Assembly (NCBI RefSeq): GCF_024494355.1
Contig: NZ_JAKNQY010000001.1
Location: 186,001-250,000 of the forward strand
Direction of reading: 5' to 3'
From: Pseudomonas sp. Q11
Lineage (GTDB): Bacteria > Pseudomonadota > Gammaproteobacteria > Pseudomonadales > Pseudomonadaceae
DNA length: 64,000 nt
Positions 26,456 to 34,903 of this stretch are shown here, one piece after another; positions within the stretch are counted from its first letter, which is position 1; each line of letters begins with the position of its first letter. The notes beneath the pieces were generated by a model that saw only the letters and a list, made by a program, of their open reading frames with translations, had not been told where the DNA came from and ran no database searches. A program made the position numbers and the translations under genes.

Positions 26456-27433
26456 CTATAAATCAGTGATCATCGTCCCGGCAATGGTCTCGGCGAAACC
26501 GATACCGAACATTCGTCCCGGGGTTTCGAAGCCTGCCCGCCGCTCACCGTCCAGGACTCGGCGCGCCGCCTCCACAGCCGCCAGGGGGGTGTAGGTGTAG
26601 CCATTGACCGTTTCGATCATTGAACGCGCCACCGAGCCGTCAGCCCCTGTGACTTCAGCCACGGCGCGGGCGCGATTGGCCTCGCGTTGCGCAACGCTTG
26701 GGCCGTCAGGAAGTTGTGACAGATCGCCTTCGGGAAAGGCATCACCGGTGATATTCACGAACATGGCGATATTGGCAATAGCAGTTGAATGCCAACCGGT
26801 GATCAGATCACCGAAGGACAGCGGCGCGCACAGTGCCGGGCCATCGCCAAAATCGAAATGCCGGGGCTGCGCGTCGGGGGTTGCAACCAGCGATCCGTCC
26901 ACCCGCGCCAAGAGCCCTGCGCCGATGATCTCGCTGACGCTCAAGGCCGATCCCCGTGACATGGAACCTGCGACCTGCAGCGCCACCTCCAGGGACTGCG
27001 GATTCTGTACACGGCGAGCGACATGCATGGCCAGACAGTCTGTCGGCACCACGTCCCAGCCGACGCCAGGCAGCAACATCACGCCCGCCTCGGCGGCCCG
27101 GGCACCAAGCTGTTCCGCCTGCCGATAGACGTTGATCTCGGCGGTGATGTCCAAGTAGTCGACCCCTGCGTTGATGCAGGCCTGCATCAGGGCGTGCGCT
27201 GTCTGTGCAAAAGGCCCTGCGAAATTCAGCAGTACGCTGATGCCTTCCAGGGGTTTCGCTGCGTGGGTATCCGGGGTGAACACTCGGTACGTGACGTCCA
27301 GTTGCGCAGCCAGAGACTGCAACCTTTCGTCATTGCGTCCGGCGATGACAACATCCAGCCCCAGCGCTTTGGCATGCTCGGCAGCCATGCGCCCGGTGTA
27401 GCCCGTCGCGCCGTAGATCATTAATTTTTTCAT
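26456..27433 (-). CDS. Saccharopine dehydrogenase-like NAD(P)-binding oxidoreductase
   Basis: The 325-residue protein has an N-terminal Rossmann fold with GATGYTGRMAAEHA (8-21) and VIAGRNDERL, followed by LLNFAGPFAQTAHALMQACINAGVDYLDITAE, which is typical of the saccharopine dehydrogenase/trans-acting enoyl reductase family. Substrate unknown. It overlaps the upstream glyoxalase-like gene by four bases (ATGA), so the two form an operon; a broken SDR lies just upstream of both. Confidence 0.8.
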   Translation of the reverse strand: MKKLMIYGATGYTGRMAAEHAKALGLDVVIAGRNDERLQSLAAQLDVTYRVFTPDTHAAKPLEGISVLLNFAGPFAQTAHALMQACINAGVDYLDITAEINVYRQAEQLGARAAEAGVMLLPGVGWDVVPTDCLAMHVARRVQNPQSLEVALQVAGSMSRGSALSVSEIIGAGLLARVDGSLVATPDAQPRHFDFGDGPALCAPLSFGDLITGWHSTAIANIAMFVNITGDAFPEGDLSQLPDGPSVAQREANRARAVAEVTGADGSVARSMIETVNGYTYTPLAAVEAARRVLDGERRAGFETPGRMFGIGFAETIAGTMITDL

Positions 27434-27831
27434 TGATTGTGCTGCCAGTTCTTGTAGACGAATTCGAGGCTGTAGCCGTCCGGGTCAAGGACATTGGCTG
27501 CATAGTAATCGGGGTCGTAATGCAGACGTGCGCCGGGTGCGCCGTTGTCATGAGCACCATTGTCCATAGCCGCCGCATACGCCGCGTTGACCTCGGCCTT
27601 GCTGCTCGCCACGAAACCGACATGCACGGCCCGCCCCTCGACGACGCCCTCGCGCAACCAGAAAAACATCCGCCCATTGGCGCCGAACCCCTTGAGATCC
27701 GGGTGGCCTGGCGGGCCATCCTTGCCGTCATAATCAAGTTGCGCGGTAATGCCCAGGGGGGTCAGTGTTGCGGTGTAGAAACGGATGGAACGATCAATGT
27801 CACTGACCGAGATAAAAATATGATCAAGCAT
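27430..27831 (-). CDS. VOC (glyoxalase/bleomycin resistance-like) family protein
   Basis: The 133-residue single-domain protein begins with MLDHIFISVSDIDRSIRFYTATLTPLGI and ends with DPDGYSLEFVYKNW, the paired beta-alpha-beta-beta-beta units of the VOC fold; H4 and E126-type positions are the usual metal ligands. Reaction unknown. It is translationally coupled to the saccharopine dehydrogenase-like gene. Confidence 0.82.
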   Translation of the reverse strand: MLDHIFISVSDIDRSIRFYTATLTPLGITAQLDYDGKDGPPGHPDLKGFGANGRMFFWLREGVVEGRAVHVGFVASSKAEVNAAYAAAMDNGAHDNGAPGARLHYDPDYYAANVLDPDGYSLEFVYKNWQHNQ

Positions 27832-27847
27832 GCGCTAGCCTCGCTAT

Positions 27848-27967
27848 TCAGATGTGGTAGCCGCCCGCGACTTCGATCGTCTGGGCATTGATCCAGCGTC
27901 CTTCTTCGGACAGCAGCATGGCGATAGCGCTCATCGCTGCTCCAATGTCACTGAGTTGAGTCACCAC
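27848..27967 (-). pseudogene. C-terminal remnant of a short-chain dehydrogenase
   Basis: The last 39 codons before the stop at 27848 read SDIGAAMSAIAMLLSEEGRW then INAQTIEVAGGYHI, which is the standard C-terminus of classical SDR enzymes. The Rossmann and catalytic parts are missing; upstream sequence in this frame is unrelated and basic. It sits between the VOC gene and a divergent AraC regulator, a typical place for an intact SDR. Confidence 0.65.
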
Positions 27968-28071
27968 AGTAACCATCGCCTTCGCAGCGAGCGCAGCCGT
28001 TCCTGCTCGAATCCTGCCTGTTTCTGCTTTTTGCTTGCGTGGACGCATCAGCCTGGGTTCAGATGGCCCCC

Positions 28072-28968
28072 ATGACAAACCCACTCAATGAACTGCGCGC
28101 CCTGGCCTCTCGGGCCGAAAACCGCCGCACGGAAACGGGCATACCGCGCCTGGCCATGGTCCAGGGTGAAATCCCGGCGCATTTGCTGGCCGCCGTTTAC
28201 GAACCGATGATCAACCTGATTCTGCAAGGCAGTAAGTCAATGACCATCGGCGACCGTACGCTGGATTATGACCCCGCGACCTATTTCGTCATGTCCATAG
28301 AATTGCCAGCAGTCGGCCAAGTCCACCCTGCCGCATCCGGCAAGCCTTACCTGGCGGTCAGCCTGACACTCGACCCGACGGTCCTGGCGACCTTACTCGC
28401 TGACCTGCCTAAACCTGTTGGTCAATACGAAAAAGACGCAGGCTTTTCGGTCGCCGCGGTCACGCCCGAGTTGATGGATGCCTGGGTACGCATGCTGCGA
28501 TTGATGGACCGGCCTGAAGACATTGCAGCCCTCGCCCCCGTTTACGAACGAGAGATCCTCTACCGGGTGTTACAAGGCCCCCACGGCTGGATGCTGCGCG
28601 ATATCGCAACACCTGATAGCGCCATGGCTCGGGTCAGCCTCGCGATCCAGTACATTCGCCGCGAGTTTGCCGAGTCCATTCGCGTGGAAACGCTGGCACA
28701 ACGGGCGGCGATGAGCGTTTCGGCCTTTCACCGTCACTTCAAAGCCGTGACCGCGCTGAGCCCTCTGCAGTACCAAAAAAGAGTGCGCTTGCTTCAGGCT
28801 CGGACACTTTTAGTCGCCCATGCCAAAAGCGTGACTAGCGCGGCATTCGAGGTCGGTTACGAAAGCGCTACACAGTTCAGTCGCGATTACGCACGGGTAT
28901 TCGGGCTGCCCCCGGCACGCGACGCGGCAAGGATTTCGGGCGAAATCCTCGGCGAGCCGGTCAGGTGA
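28072..28968 (+). CDS. AraC family regulator (AraC_N type)
   Basis: The 298-residue protein has the AraC_N arm/cupin-like domain (LILQGSKSMTIGDRTLDYDPATYFVMSIELP, residues about 45-80) and a C-terminal double helix-turn-helix (ESIRVETLAQRAAMSVSAFHRHFKAVTALSPLQYQK; GYESATQFSRDYARVFG). It is divergent from the SDR remnant. This subfamily usually controls an adjacent dehydrogenase, which here has decayed, so its present target is unclear. ATG at 28063 is an alternative start. Confidence 0.83.
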   Translation: MTNPLNELRALASRAENRRTETGIPRLAMVQGEIPAHLLAAVYEPMINLILQGSKSMTIGDRTLDYDPATYFVMSIELPAVGQVHPAASGKPYLAVSLTLDPTVLATLLADLPKPVGQYEKDAGFSVAAVTPELMDAWVRMLRLMDRPEDIAALAPVYEREILYRVLQGPHGWMLRDIATPDSAMARVSLAIQYIRREFAESIRVETLAQRAAMSVSAFHRHFKAVTALSPLQYQKRVRLLQARTLLVAHAKSVTSAAFEVGYESATQFSRDYARVFGLPPARDAARISGEILGEPVR

Positions 28969-29079
28969 GACTGGTTTTTGTCCAGATGCGCTGAGTCAGT
29001 CGCCGTTCCTGCACCCGCTGAACGAATCAACCCACGGGGCAGTCGGAACACCAGGCCCCTAGGCAAAAAAACCTGACTT

Positions 29080-30846
29080 ATGTCCTTACGATCCGCTGTT
29101 CTCGTTACGTTGCTCACGCTGGCCGCCCACACGGCGGCCGCCGCGCAAGAACCGCTGCGCCTGGAACGTCTGGACCGCTGCGGTGACCTGCTGCAAAGCC
29201 AGCACCAGGACTGGTGCCTGACAGTGCGCGGGTTGGGTAATCAAACGCCACAACTGAAACTGGGTGAAAAGGTGCTACCCGCGCACACTGTCCAGCGCAA
29301 AGGGGAAACCCTGCGACTGCGCCTGGACAGCGCAAGTTTCCAGAGTGGCCCTCTCTGGCTGGAGGACGGCCCGCGCGCCAGCAATGCAGCCTGGCTGAGC
29401 CTGCGCAACAATCACGTACTGGCCGCCGGACCGGACGAGGTGGCGAAGAACATGGACGGTTTGAGCACCTACGTCGATCTGGTCAGCCTGCTGATCGAGG
29501 AGAATCAGGATGGGCGCCAGGAAGCTGAGCGTCTTGCCCAAAAATACGGCGCCAAGGTGGTCGGCAGTATTGCCCCCCTGAACCTGTATCAGCTTCGGCT
29601 ACCCGCCAAGGACCTGGTGCAGCGCGACGCGCTGGTGCTACGGATGGGCAGCGAAACCAGCGTCGATGCCGTGGTGATCGAGGAGTCGGCGGCAGAAGAG
29701 GCGGAGCAAGCCAGCGCCCATCCTGAAGAGCCGAAGAAGCCGGCCCTGGACTCGGATGAATGGGCCGCCAACCGTTTTCTCGACGCGGTGAACTACTACC
29801 AGCGGCGCATTCCCGCGCGACAACCGCCCACCCGGCCGCAACCGGTGCGCATCGGCCTGATCGAACGTAACGTGGATTTCGACACCGCCGATTTCGCCGA
29901 CTACCTCGGCGGCTGCTCGATGCCGCGCACCTGCGTCTATGCGCGCAATGCGAACACGCCGGACAACCACGGCACCACCGTCGCCGGCATTCTCGCCGCG
30001 CGCTGGGATGACGGTGGAAACACTGGCTTTCTCCGGGGTCTGGACAAAGCCAGCGGTGGTTTCGAGGTCATTGTCGAGCGCAACTCCGATGCCGGGATCA
30101 CTGCCAACATCGCCGCCTCGGTCAACCTCGTGGAGGACGGCGTGCGGGTGCTCAACTGGAGCTGGGGCATCCACCGTGTTGGCGCAAAAAACGTCAAGGG
30201 GGATGAGGTGGACTCGCTGTTGCGCTCAGGCATCGCCATGAGCGGTTACGAGGAACTGCTGGAGGAGTTTTTCCTGTGGCTGCGCAAGGAGCATCCCGAC
30301 GTGGTGGTGGTGAACTCCGCCGGCAATGGGTCTTCGTTCTCGGGCAGCGATGAATACCGCCTGCCCTCTTCGTTCATTACCGAACAACTGCTGGTGGTCG
30401 GCGGGCACCAGCGCAGCGAGCGCGCCGGGGTTGCCGTCGATGACCCAGGCTATGCGGTCAAGCGCAGCTCCTCGAACATCGACATGCGCGTGGATATCAC
30501 CGCCGCCGCTTGCGCCCACGCCTCGACCACCCGCGCCGGCGAAAACGGGGCAGTGCATTGCGGCACGTCCTATGCCACGCCCATGGTCGCGGGCCTGCTG
30601 GCGGCGATGCTGTCCATCAACCCGCAACTTCAGCCCGAGCAGTTACGCATGCTGCTACGGCGCAGCGCCATGACCATCGGTGAGAATCACGACTTCGAAC
30701 GGATGGATGGGGAGGACCTCACCGCGCCCATCCTGCCGTCGGAGCGCCGCTATCAGCTCAACGACAAGGACGTGGGGCGTTCGGCGCGGCTGGACATGCA
30801 AAAAGCGCTGGATCTGGCGGAGCAGAGCCGCACGCGCGTGCGCTGA
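29080..30846 (+). CDS. Secreted subtilase (S8 family) with Asp-to-Glu change in the triad
   Basis: This exported 588-residue protein has a signal peptide (cut near AAAAQ), an N-terminal ~240-residue region without known domain, and a peptidase S8 domain from about 255 to 520. The catalytic His (H297 in DNHGTTVAGIL), oxyanion Asn (N416 in NSAGNGS) and Ser (S497 in CGTSYATPMVAG) are in standard motifs. The first motif, normally I-D-T-G, reads IGLIERNVDF, so E262 stands where the catalytic Asp belongs. It could be an active variant, as sedolisins use Glu, or a weakened enzyme. Four cysteines in the catalytic domain may form disulfides. Confidence 0.82.
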   Translation: MSLRSAVLVTLLTLAAHTAAAAQEPLRLERLDRCGDLLQSQHQDWCLTVRGLGNQTPQLKLGEKVLPAHTVQRKGETLRLRLDSASFQSGPLWLEDGPRASNAAWLSLRNNHVLAAGPDEVAKNMDGLSTYVDLVSLLIEENQDGRQEAERLAQKYGAKVVGSIAPLNLYQLRLPAKDLVQRDALVLRMGSETSVDAVVIEESAAEEAEQASAHPEEPKKPALDSDEWAANRFLDAVNYYQRRIPARQPPTRPQPVRIGLIERNVDFDTADFADYLGGCSMPRTCVYARNANTPDNHGTTVAGILAARWDDGGNTGFLRGLDKASGGFEVIVERNSDAGITANIAASVNLVEDGVRVLNWSWGIHRVGAKNVKGDEVDSLLRSGIAMSGYEELLEEFFLWLRKEHPDVVVVNSAGNGSSFSGSDEYRLPSSFITEQLLVVGGHQRSERAGVAVDDPGYAVKRSSSNIDMRVDITAAACAHASTTRAGENGAVHCGTSYATPMVAGLLAAMLSINPQLQPEQLRMLLRRSAMTIGENHDFERMDGEDLTAPILPSERRYQLNDKDVGRSARLDMQKALDLAEQSRTRVR

Positions 30847-30986
30847 ATCGGGCGCAGGGCACCTGGCGCAGGGCACCGGGCGCGGGATAACCAGCATCAG
30901 GCACAACAACATCCATAGTTTGACCCTCCTCGAAGTGAGCGATGCAGCAGGTGCATAACCTGTGAGCCCACATGGAGGAGATGGCG

Positions 30987-32237
30987 ATGAAGCCCACCCG
31001 TTTTTTTGGAAAGACCGTACTGACCTGCACATTCATCCTGGCAATGATCGGTTGGGGAGTCGGTTTCTATGGACCGCCGATCTATATGCAAGCCGTTATG
31101 GATCACACCGGCTGGCCGGTTGCCCAGGTGTCGGCGGCCGTTACGGTGCACTTTCTCAGCGGCACGCTGGTCATCGCCAACCTGCCCCGGCTCTACGCGC
31201 GCTTCGGTGTGCCGGTCATTACCCTGCTGGGCTGCGTGGTGCTGGGGGTCGGGGTGAATATCTGGGCGCAGGCCAGCCAATTATGGGTGCTGTATGCCGG
31301 GGCCATCTGCTCGGGCATCGGTTGGGTGACATTAGGCGCCGCAGCCGTTAACACCCTGATCGCCCCCTGGTATATCAAGGAACGGCCCAAGGCCTTGGGC
31401 AAGGCTTACAACGGCGCCAGCATGGGTGGGGTGATTTTCTCGCCGTTATGGGTGTTGCTGATCGAGCGTTTTGGCTTTGCCACGGCGGCGCTGGTGATCA
31501 GCCTCGTAGCCGTGGTGCTGCTGGGTAGCTTCGCCTTTCTGGTTTTCAATAAAAGCCCTCAAAGCCTCGGTCAGTATCCTGACAACGCCGACCAACCAGA
31601 ACCGGTAGCCACTGGCACGAGCGCCGCCCCCTGGACTGCGGCGCAAACCCTCAAGTCGGCAAATTTCCGTTCCCTGGCAGCGGGCATGTCCCTGGGGCTG
31701 TTCGCCCAGATAGGCTTGATCGCGCACCTGTATTCGATTCTGGCGGGACGCATGGGCTCCCATGACGCCTCATACGCAATGGGCCTGGCCACCGCCAGCG
31801 CCATGGGCGGGCGTTACGTGGCCGCACGCTTGATGACCCAGGGCATCAACCGCCGTCAACTGGCCTGTCTGGGTTATGGGATTCAGATGCTTGGAACACT
31901 GATGCTCCTGGGCCTGGATATCCACCCGGCGGTCGCCTGGGTGGCGGTGGTGTTAATCGGTTCGGGGATTGGCAACGCCACTTCATTGCCGCCGCTGATT
32001 GCCCAGGCTGAGTTCAGCCGTGAACAAACCGCCAAAGTGATTGCACTGATGGTCGCAATCAGTCAAGCCACCTACGCCTTCGCCCCGGCGTTCTTCGGCC
32101 TGGTCCGTTCGGTCTTTGCCGAACCGAGCCAGGCCATCGCCGCTATCGTGATTGCCGCCGTCGTGGTGCAAGGCCTCGCGATTCTGGCGTTCTACAAAGG
32201 CGTGGTCACCCGCCCTTTCAAGAAAACCGTGTACTGA
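30987..32237 (+). CDS. MFS transporter
   Basis: The 416-residue protein has 12 predicted helices with a long central loop (SPQSLGQYPDNADQPEPVA). I chose the ATG at 30987 because GGAGGAG lies six bases upstream; the ATG at 30972 overlaps that site. The family resembles monocarboxylate/oxalate-type MFS carriers, but no substrate motif is decisive. A 14-base tandem repeat (GGCGCAGGGCACC-type) occurs in the 5' gap at 30851-30878. Neighbours do not suggest a pathway. Confidence 0.8.
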   Translation: MKPTRFFGKTVLTCTFILAMIGWGVGFYGPPIYMQAVMDHTGWPVAQVSAAVTVHFLSGTLVIANLPRLYARFGVPVITLLGCVVLGVGVNIWAQASQLWVLYAGAICSGIGWVTLGAAAVNTLIAPWYIKERPKALGKAYNGASMGGVIFSPLWVLLIERFGFATAALVISLVAVVLLGSFAFLVFNKSPQSLGQYPDNADQPEPVATGTSAAPWTAAQTLKSANFRSLAAGMSLGLFAQIGLIAHLYSILAGRMGSHDASYAMGLATASAMGGRYVAARLMTQGINRRQLACLGYGIQMLGTLMLLGLDIHPAVAWVAVVLIGSGIGNATSLPPLIAQAEFSREQTAKVIALMVAISQATYAFAPAFFGLVRSVFAEPSQAIAAIVIAAVVVQGLAILAFYKGVVTRPFKKTVY

Positions 32238-32248
32238 CGCTCTACCTT

Positions 32249-32273
32249 GGTCAGGCAGTCTTACTGTCTGACC
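32249..32273. terminator. Hairpin between MFS gene and hypothetical gene
   Basis: GGTCAGGCAG and CTGTCTGACC pair at 9 of 10 positions around TCTTA, 11 bases after the MFS stop and upstream of the convergent gene's end. No clear T-run; probably a bidirectional terminator. Confidence 0.45.
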
Positions 32274-32333
32274 TCTCCCGTCTCAATGACCCGAGAACTC
32301 GGGCAGTGGCGCAGGGGATGCTGACAAAGCGAC

Positions 32334-33068
32334 TCACGCCTGAGCCGTAAACGCCTGGGCAGCACGTCTTGCCAACATCGCCGCTTCCGTCTCCCGCGTC
32401 GCCAATTCACCTTTTGCAGCCAGTTGATTGAAAAACATTCCGTCGTACTGCTCCTTATTCGGCACCGTCCCCTTGGGGATGACCAGCGCCGCCAGATCAA
32501 TGCTCTTGGCGAAATTCTCCTGGGTCAGGCTGTAGCGGCCCAGGTAGCTGCCGGACCAGGGCGAGTCGGCATCTACCATGTCGATAGACGCATCGCGAAA
32601 GGCGCTTGATGCGGTTTTCAGAGTGCTGGATTCATTGAGTAACTCAGTCAGTCGTGCGGTGTCTGCCACGCTCAATTGCTTTGCAGTGTCGAGGACCTTC
32701 AACTTGCCATCGGCCTCGATAGTGAAGCCAAACTTCTTGCTCGCCAGATCCGGATACTCCGTTGCCAGCATCGACTGGAACTCTTCGAAAGAGGCCCTCA
32801 GCGTCTGTAGAGCATTGTTGGTGATCTCGGCAAGCCGGGGGAACTCTGGTGACTGGGATCGACCGACCCAGGTTTCGATAACCTGCGGCTCTCCCAGCAA
32901 TTCCTTGGCTTCTTCGCTGGGGTGGTAGATCGCGGCTGGGGTGGCGTTTGCCAGGGCTTGTTTCGCAGCGTCAGTCAGAGGTTCGGGGGTCAACTTCTGC
33001 GCGGAAGGGGTAAGGCTGGTATTGGCAGGAGGGATATAGGAAGCGCTTACGGAAAGTACCATGTTCAT
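32334..33068 (-). CDS. Hypothetical protein, Pseudomonas-type
   Basis: I do not recognise a function. From the ATG at 33068 the protein has 244 residues: a short low-complexity start (SVSASYIPPANTSLTPSAQ), then a mainly helical region with NALQTLRASFEEFQSML and DSPWSGSYLGRYSLTQENFAKSIDLAALVIPKG, and a C-terminal Ala-rich helix (AAMLARRAAQAF). No signal peptide. The general build (disordered head, helical body, polar Ser/Thr start) recalls the protein at 20042, but I do not claim homology. The start could also be 33062 or 33095. Confidence 0.6.
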   Translation of the reverse strand: MNMVLSVSASYIPPANTSLTPSAQKLTPEPLTDAAKQALANATPAAIYHPSEEAKELLGEPQVIETWVGRSQSPEFPRLAEITNNALQTLRASFEEFQSMLATEYPDLASKKFGFTIEADGKLKVLDTAKQLSVADTARLTELLNESSTLKTASSAFRDASIDMVDADSPWSGSYLGRYSLTQENFAKSIDLAALVIPKGTVPNKEQYDGMFFNQLAAKGELATRETEAAMLARRAAQAFTAQA

Positions 33069-33170
33069 CAGTCCATGATTGGCGGGTTCTTCCAATGTAT
33101 CGACGGCTGGGGAGCAAGCTTTAGGTGATTGCTCCCGCTGCGTGCAGACGCCGGCAGGATCGGGCCAGCG

Positions 33171-33614
33171 CTAGCCCTCTGCACGGATGCGCTCGACCAG
33201 ACGTGCCTGCAGCAATTTGAGCTCCTCGGGATCGGCCTTGCCCCGCCCATGTATACCCGCCTCCTCGCCCTCCCAGCGCGGGACGATGTGTACATGAATG
33301 TGGTAGACCGTCTGCCCGGCCGTAGCCCCGTTGAACTGCGCGATTTGCACGCCATCGGGCTTCAACTCGTCCACGACGATTCGCGTGAGCCGCTGCACCG
33401 CAGACATCATCGCATCGAGGGCCGCAGGCTCGACATCAAGAATATTTCGAGCCTGAGACGCTTTGGGAATCACCAGGACGTGGCCGCGCGATTGAGGAAA
33501 AATATCCAGAAAGGCCAATACATCGGCGTCTTCGTAAATCTTGTAGCACGGCGCGTCGCCGCGAAGGATTAGCGCGAAGATGTTCTGCGGATCGTAATCG
33601 CCGTGCAGGCTCAT
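33171..33614 (-). CDS. HIT family nucleotide hydrolase/transferase
   Basis: The 147-residue protein is a histidine-triad enzyme: HIHVHIVPRW contains the triad, and NIFALILRGDAPCYKIYEDADVLAFLDIFPQSRGHVLVIPK is the usual N-terminal half. HIT proteins hydrolyse AMP-lysine, dinucleoside polyphosphates or phosphoramidates. The start at 33614 has AAGGGA six bases upstream; an earlier ATG at 33620 overlaps that site. Confidence 0.9.
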   Translation of the reverse strand: MSLHGDYDPQNIFALILRGDAPCYKIYEDADVLAFLDIFPQSRGHVLVIPKASQARNILDVEPAALDAMMSAVQRLTRIVVDELKPDGVQIAQFNGATAGQTVYHIHVHIVPRWEGEEAGIHGRGKADPEELKLLQARLVERIRAEG

Positions 33615-33723
33615 GATCATTCCCTTAAGCGGTTGTTAGGACAGTTGACTGCCAGCAAGCCGGCATCGATCGATCAGAAGGTTTAGCACAATCAACTGGC
33701 TGTTTTCCATAAAACGGGCAAAA

Positions 33724-33749
33724 GCCCCGGCACTTTGCAGTGCCGGGGC
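33724..33749 (-). terminator. Strong intrinsic terminator (minus strand)
   Basis: GCCCCGGCACT (33724-33734) and AGTGCCGGGGC (33739-33749) are perfect 11-base arms with a 4-base loop. On the minus strand the hairpin is followed by TTTTGCC. It lies 16 bases past the stop of the carboxymuconolactone-decarboxylase-like remnant, whose terminator it presumably was. Confidence 0.85.
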
Positions 33750-33765
33750 CTGAAGTGGCGTGGCG

Positions 33766-33990
33766 TCACGCCCGGTTTTTCAACGTGTCATAGGCTTCAA
33801 GCGAACGCAGCGAATAAATGTACGCGGCGCCGGCATTCAGCGAGATCGCGGTTGCCAGGGCGGCGGCCACCTCTTCGCGGCTGGCACCCGCCTTGATCGC
33901 CGCGTCGGTGTGCGCGGCGATACAGCCATCGCAGCGGGTGGTGACCGCGATCGCGATTGAAATCAGTTCGCGAGTCTTGGCATCTTTTGT
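33766..33990 (-). pseudogene. Carboxymuconolactone decarboxylase/AhpD-like, 5' truncated
   Basis: The surviving 74 codons contain the redox motif TRCDGCIAAHT (CxxC) and the usual C-terminal helices (GASREEVAAALATAISLNAG), ending in a normal stop with a strong terminator after it. An in-frame TGA at 33991-33993 precedes the fragment, and the first ~35-40 residues of the family are absent. The missing part would fall where the AraC pseudogene now begins, so a deletion removed both the shared promoter and this gene's start. Confidence 0.75.
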
Positions 33991-34024
33991 TCAATCCGCT
34001 CAGTTTTTTTGGCAATGCTCTCAA

Positions 34025-34734
34025 ATGAATGCGATCGATAGACTCATCAGCCTGGCCAATGTGCGCGGCAGCCTGGATCTACGCTGTCAGTTACAGGGCG
34101 ACTGGGCTCTGGATCATGAACAGCAAGCCCTGGGCAGAGCGCCCTATCACATCGTGTTGGCGGGAGAGTGCCGGGTGGAGTTTCCCGACGGGCAGCGTTT
34201 ACCCATGCGTGCAGGTGACATCCTGCTTCTGCCTCGTGGTGCGCGGCACCTGATGCACAGCCCTGGGAAAACAGTGGCGCCAACCTCACCGAAACTCGTC
34301 ACAGGTGGCGCGTTGCCGGTCCATCGTATTGGCAACGCCAGTGCCGAACTGGACATGCTGTGTGGCGACTTTCACTTCAATCGGGCCTCACTGCTGTTTG
34401 CCTCCCTGCCCGAATACCTGGTCATTCCCAGCGGCGCGCTACCGGCCAACGGTCCGCTACCCGCGCTGGTGAACGTCATTCGTGCGGAAGCCGATGAGGA
34501 CAAGGTCGGCGCTCGTTTTCTGCTCGATGCACTTTCCCAGGCGTTGTTCACGCTTATTCTGCGTGCGCATCTGGCAAGTCATGGCCAGGACAGCGGCGCG
34601 CTAGCCCTGTTGGGCGATAAACGTCTGGGAGCGACATTGCCGTGCAGGTCGGTTACCAATCCCAGGCGGCGTTCAGCATGAAATTCAAGGAGATTTATGG
34701 GCAAGCACCAGGAAGGGTGCGGCGTACGATCTAG
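34025..34734 (+). pseudogene. AraC family regulator (cupin_6 type), helix-turn-helix deleted
   Basis: The N-terminal cupin_6 ligand domain is intact (ALGRAPYHIVLAGECRVEFP, PMRAGDILLLPRGARHLMH). After GALALLGDKRLG the frame shifts, and only the final C-terminal helix survives in another frame (VQVGYQSQAAFSMKFKEIYG followed by QAPGRVRRTI-stop at 34734). About 60 residues with the first helix-turn-helix are missing. The open frame continues to 34681 with unrelated residues. The regulator cannot bind DNA normally. It is head-to-head with the truncated AhpD-like gene. Confidence 0.8.
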
Positions 34735-34737
34735 CCT

Positions 34738-34858
34738 GTGGCGAGGGAGCTGGGGTGCGCAGCAGCCCTAAGGTCTGCCATCGCGGTGTGTCAGGCTGAT
34801 TGTATTCAGCTCTTTTGGGGCTGCTGCGCAGCCCAGCGGGAGCAAGCTCCCTCGCCAC
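34738..34858. repeat. REPIN, second sequence class
   Basis: GTGGCGAGGGAGCT (34738-34751) is mirrored by AGCTCCCTCGCCAC (34845-34858). Inner arms GGTGCGCAGCAGCCC and GGGGCTGCTGCGCAGCCC add a second stem. The right half is identical to the solitary REP at 1043-1076. Confidence 0.85.
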
Positions 34859-34903
34859 GGGTTCTGTTGGGCTGGGCGATTGGGGCGAGAGATTGGCACC
34901 TGC

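Noticed and set aside
33724..33749. CRISPR or attachment-site palindrome
   Set aside because: Single copy, 11-base stem, short loop and T-run on the minus strand make it an intrinsic terminator.
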